13,171 nt of DNA from Leptolyngbyaceae cyanobacterium M65_K2018_010 (GTDB taxonomy: Bacteria > Cyanobacteriota > Cyanobacteriia > Phormidesmidales > Phormidesmidaceae), in assembly GCA_015295885.1 (NCBI GenBank), contig DVEE01000359.1, forward strand, positions 1 through 13,171, read 5' to 3'. Below, one piece after another: positions 12,977-13,171 of this stretch. Numbering within the stretch: position 1 is the stretch's first letter; each line of letters starts with the position of its first letter. Under the pieces are notes generated by a model. It made no database searches and was not told the DNA's origin. It saw only the letters and a list, made by a program, of their open reading frames with translations. A program made the translations under genes and the position numbers.

Positions 12977-13171
12977 ATGGAGTCAGCGCCGGTGATCCAA
13001 GAATTCCATATCTCCATTACCCCCGTGGGACCGGATACCTACCTACTGCGTACGGAAGCGGTGGAGGCGGGGGTGCCTTTGGCCGAGGCCCAGGTGACCT
13101 GGCCCGTGGATGACTGGCTAGCCCAGACGGCAGCGCTGTTCCAAGACCCCCTCCAGGCTCTGCTCAGTCCC
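12977..13171 (+). CDS. N-terminus of a probable CHAT-domain protein (partial, runs off right edge)
   Basis: Sixty-five codons are open from ATG 12977 to the window end. The translation includes QEFHISITPVGPDTYLLRT, PLAEAQVTWPVDDWLAQ and QDPLQALLSP. From memory this matches the conserved N-terminal segment that precedes the CHAT (caspase-like) peptidase domain in many cyanobacterial proteins; the catalytic His and Cys would lie outside the window, so activity cannot be judged. An in-frame GTG at 12965 is an alternative start with AGGG (12952-12955) 9 nt upstream and would add four residues; the ATG itself has only a poor ribosome site. No signal peptide is present. It is divergent from the S9 peptidase gene. 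Confidence 0.6.
   Translation, partial: MESAPVIQEFHISITPVGPDTYLLRTEAVEAGVPLAEAQVTWPVDDWLAQTAALFQDPLQALLSP

Overview
This window looks like a chromosomal segment of a GC-rich, filamentous-type cyanobacterium (Leptolyngbya-like lineages would fit, but the genus cannot be fixed from sequence alone). The clues are about a dozen HIP1 octamers (GCGATCGC) spread through the coding regions, a clpR-clpP pair, a Psb34 (Ssl1498-family) photosystem II assembly protein, and a carotenoid oxygenase closely resembling the Synechocystis apocarotenoid oxygenase. Gene density is high and no stretch longer than 300 bases lacks a gene. I see no tRNA, rRNA, CRISPR array or insertion sequence.

Layout. Minus strand 1-1181: clpR followed by clpP (cut by the window edge), which encode the inactive and active subunits of a mixed Clp protease core. 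A 177-bp divergent region separates them from a plus-strand series: a glutaredoxin-like protein (1359-1643), murE (1675-3174), a soluble histidine-kinase-like protein whose H-box histidine is glutamine (3316-4803), psb34 (4902-5081) and a 735-residue SF1/AddB-like helicase-type ATPase (5200-7407). A convergent gap (7408-7530) with hairpins and a G-quadruplex motif follows. Minus strand 7531-10499 then carries a BT1-family folate/biopterin-type transporter upstream of an apocarotenoid oxygenase, probably one transcription unit. Next comes a separate minus-strand secreted S9 prolyl-oligopeptidase-type peptidase (10614-12806). Divergent from it, at the right edge, is the N-terminus of what looks like a cyanobacterial CHAT-domain protein (from about 12977), behind an exact 13-bp tandem repeat.

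How the genes fit together. Most are core cyanobacterial functions: protein quality control (ClpPR, S9 peptidase), wall synthesis (MurE), thiol redox, PSII assembly and carotenoid/cofactor metabolism. The window is not an island and I do not see a complete new defence or mobile system. The items most worth a second look are the histidine-less kinase immediately upstream of psb34, the helicase-like protein of unclear role, the transporter-carotenoid oxygenase pairing, and the CHAT gene with its repeat-containing control region.
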